Of a stretch of DNA of 64,000 nucleotides, positions 62,858 through 64,000 are shown in pieces (within the stretch, counting starts at the first letter, position 1; each line of letters opens with the position of its first letter). Source of the stretch: Aphrophora alni. Taxonomy: Eukaryota > Arthropoda > Insecta > Hemiptera > Aphrophoridae. Under the pieces are notes generated by a model. The model had not been told where the DNA came from, did no database searches, and worked only from the letters and a program-made list of their open reading frames with translations. Location: the NCBI GenBank assembly GCA_963513935.1, contig OY740772.1:10758098-10822097 (forward strand), written 5' to 3'. Position numbers and translations under genes: made by a program.

Positions 62858-62888
<31 letters not shown>
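62857..62888. repeat. poly-A run
   Basis: About 31 consecutive A bases between the RT relic and the endonuclease relic. Within a PLE this is not a 3' tail, so it is probably a local expansion. Confidence 0.85.
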
Positions 62889-62890
<2 letters not shown>

Positions 62891-62988
62891 TGAAAAAAAT
62901 ATGCAAATTTAAATGTAGCAATGTCAGCCGAGAATAATCTTTGTACAATTTTGAGAAATCCAAAAGATAAAATTCAAGAAGATAAATT

Positions 62989-63183
62989 ATGAATTTTTTG
63001 TATAAATTTTTAAATATGTCCAAAAAAATATATAGGCTATTCCAAACTAAACGAAATGTCAGGATAAGAGCAAAAGAACACTTTGCCCACTTCAAATATA
63101 ATAGGCCTGATAAATCAGCTATGGCTAAAGATTGTTTAGAGCAAAAATTATTTCAAAATATAAAAAAAACTCTGTGTTGTTGA
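62989..63183 (+). pseudogene. second GIY-YIG endonuclease relic
   Basis: A 64-codon frame containing QTKRNVRIRAKEHFAHF, the part of a PLE GIY-YIG domain after the YIG motif (YxGQT followed by Arg and EH), and a KSAMAKDCLEQ segment. The GIY half upstream is lost. It follows the RT relic in the same orientation at the distance expected for a PLE. Confidence 0.65.
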
Positions 63184-63484
63184 AATATGTTACTAAACAC
63201 AATATATGCATGGGAAACTTTTTATATTAACAATTACCGTAATATAACTGTAAATAACGAATTAAGGCCGATACTAAGTTCTATAATAAAGTAAAATATA
63301 AAATGTATTGTTAGATATAAGATTAGTTAAGAATATTGTATTAGATGTTAACTTTAAGTTATTTACAATGACGGGAGGCACTTGTTAACGCACTAATATT
63401 AGAAAGTAGGTTTAGTATTAATACAGGGTTTGGTGCAGTGTTACCTTAGTTATAATTTAGTTATTGTAGCTCATGTTTCATTAA

Positions 63485-63512
63485 GAATGGCGACTTTGTC
63501 GTAGAAACGCGT
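63485..63512 (+). ncRNA. hammerhead-like motif relic in the second PLE 3' region (candidate)
   Basis: A degenerate first box (taagaatgg), then CGAC-TTT-GTCG hairpin, two bases, then GAAACGCGT. The final part, GAAACGCGT, is identical to the motif in the 7-kb duplication. It lies about 300 bp after the endonuclease relic, which links the motif to PLE 3' ends. Confidence 0.35.
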
Positions 63513-64000
63513 TTGATTATGTAAATGTTTTGTGAGATCTTGTGTTCGAGTTTTATTCTGTCTATGTTAATGATGTGTAATGTATTACACTTATTAACAC
63601 ATCTAACATTCCCACCGCTGATCCTGTGGGTCTATTGTGGATAAAGTAGGGAAGGGAGGAACAGTAAAGATTGTTAAAGTGAGGCAAATATTTACCTAGT
63701 TTTAAAGAGCTATTTTACTTATCCACTCTAAAGGTTTACATAGTAAATCACTGTGTATTTATAAGGTATGTAAATATGGAGTTATTTAAAATTTGTTATT
63801 TGCAAAGGTTACTTTATTATTTAAAATTGTCTAATTAGGTAATATTAATAACAGTTTTAGACATAAATCTTAATAAACATAATTTTATTGGTAAAATTAG
63901 TTGGATAAGATTACTAAAATGTTTAAATTTTCTTTTTTCAAAGTTTCTACATTGAAAAAAAATTTCAGTTGGTTTATGACCAAATTCATACCATGAAAAC
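63513..64000. other. non-coding stretch to window end
   Basis: AT-rich DNA. The PLE tail probably ends somewhere before 63620, but I cannot place it. No gene seen. Confidence 0.45.

Overview
This is a gene-poor, AT-rich eukaryotic window that looks like arthropod, most likely insect, nuclear DNA. The reasons are a (CCTAA)n interstitial telomere-type repeat, an errantivirus-like Ty3/gypsy element carrying env, Penelope-like and mariner-type relics, many microsatellites, and no bacterial gene organisation. I found no host protein-coding gene that I could defend. Almost everything recognisable is mobile or repetitive.

Layout. 1-6.7 kb: non-coding DNA with an interstitial telomeric repeat, a hammerhead-like motif (2.65 kb), a roughly 960-bp inverted-repeat-bounded element containing an 80-bp satellite (3.25-4.21 kb) and a possible tRNA-derived SINE head (4.97 kb). 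6.7-11.6 kb: a 48-bp minisatellite with 10 units, a broken DDE transposase, TA and CT microsatellites, and two inverted-repeat structures. 11.58-14.04 kb: a Penelope-like retroelement (PLE). Its reverse transcriptase core is flanked by two roughly 757-bp inverted arms, each carrying a GIY-YIG endonuclease. 14.35-14.75 kb: a mariner transposase fragment. 18.846-26.332 kb: a complete 7,487-bp errantivirus-like LTR retrotransposon (LTR-gag-pol-env-LTR) with TATA target duplications in a TA-rich target. 26.4-34 kb: repeats without genes. 33.96-48.13 kb: a direct tandem duplication of a roughly 7.07-kb non-coding unit, each copy holding a hammerhead-like motif and a MITE-like element. 48-62 kb: relics, including a PLE 3' end and a second tandem duplication of about 0.85 kb. 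62.3-63.5 kb: a second, decayed PLE.

How the parts relate. The LTR element has the expected working parts: a primer-binding site, gag, a UUUUUUA slippery heptamer at the gag end that leads into the pol frame, protease, reverse transcriptase, RNase H, integrase, env with a basic cleavage site, and a polypurine tract. A splice donor in the leader and an acceptor before env have compatible phases. Its LTRs differ by a single base, yet gag, pol and env together carry at least eight frame-breaking lesions.

The most interesting recurring signal is a compact motif: a CUGAUGA-like box, a single U, a short hairpin, then GAAAC. It appears at several independent places on both strands, including the 3' ends of both PLEs. 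It resembles the catalytic boxes of hammerhead ribozymes but has one extra base, so whether it cleaves is open.
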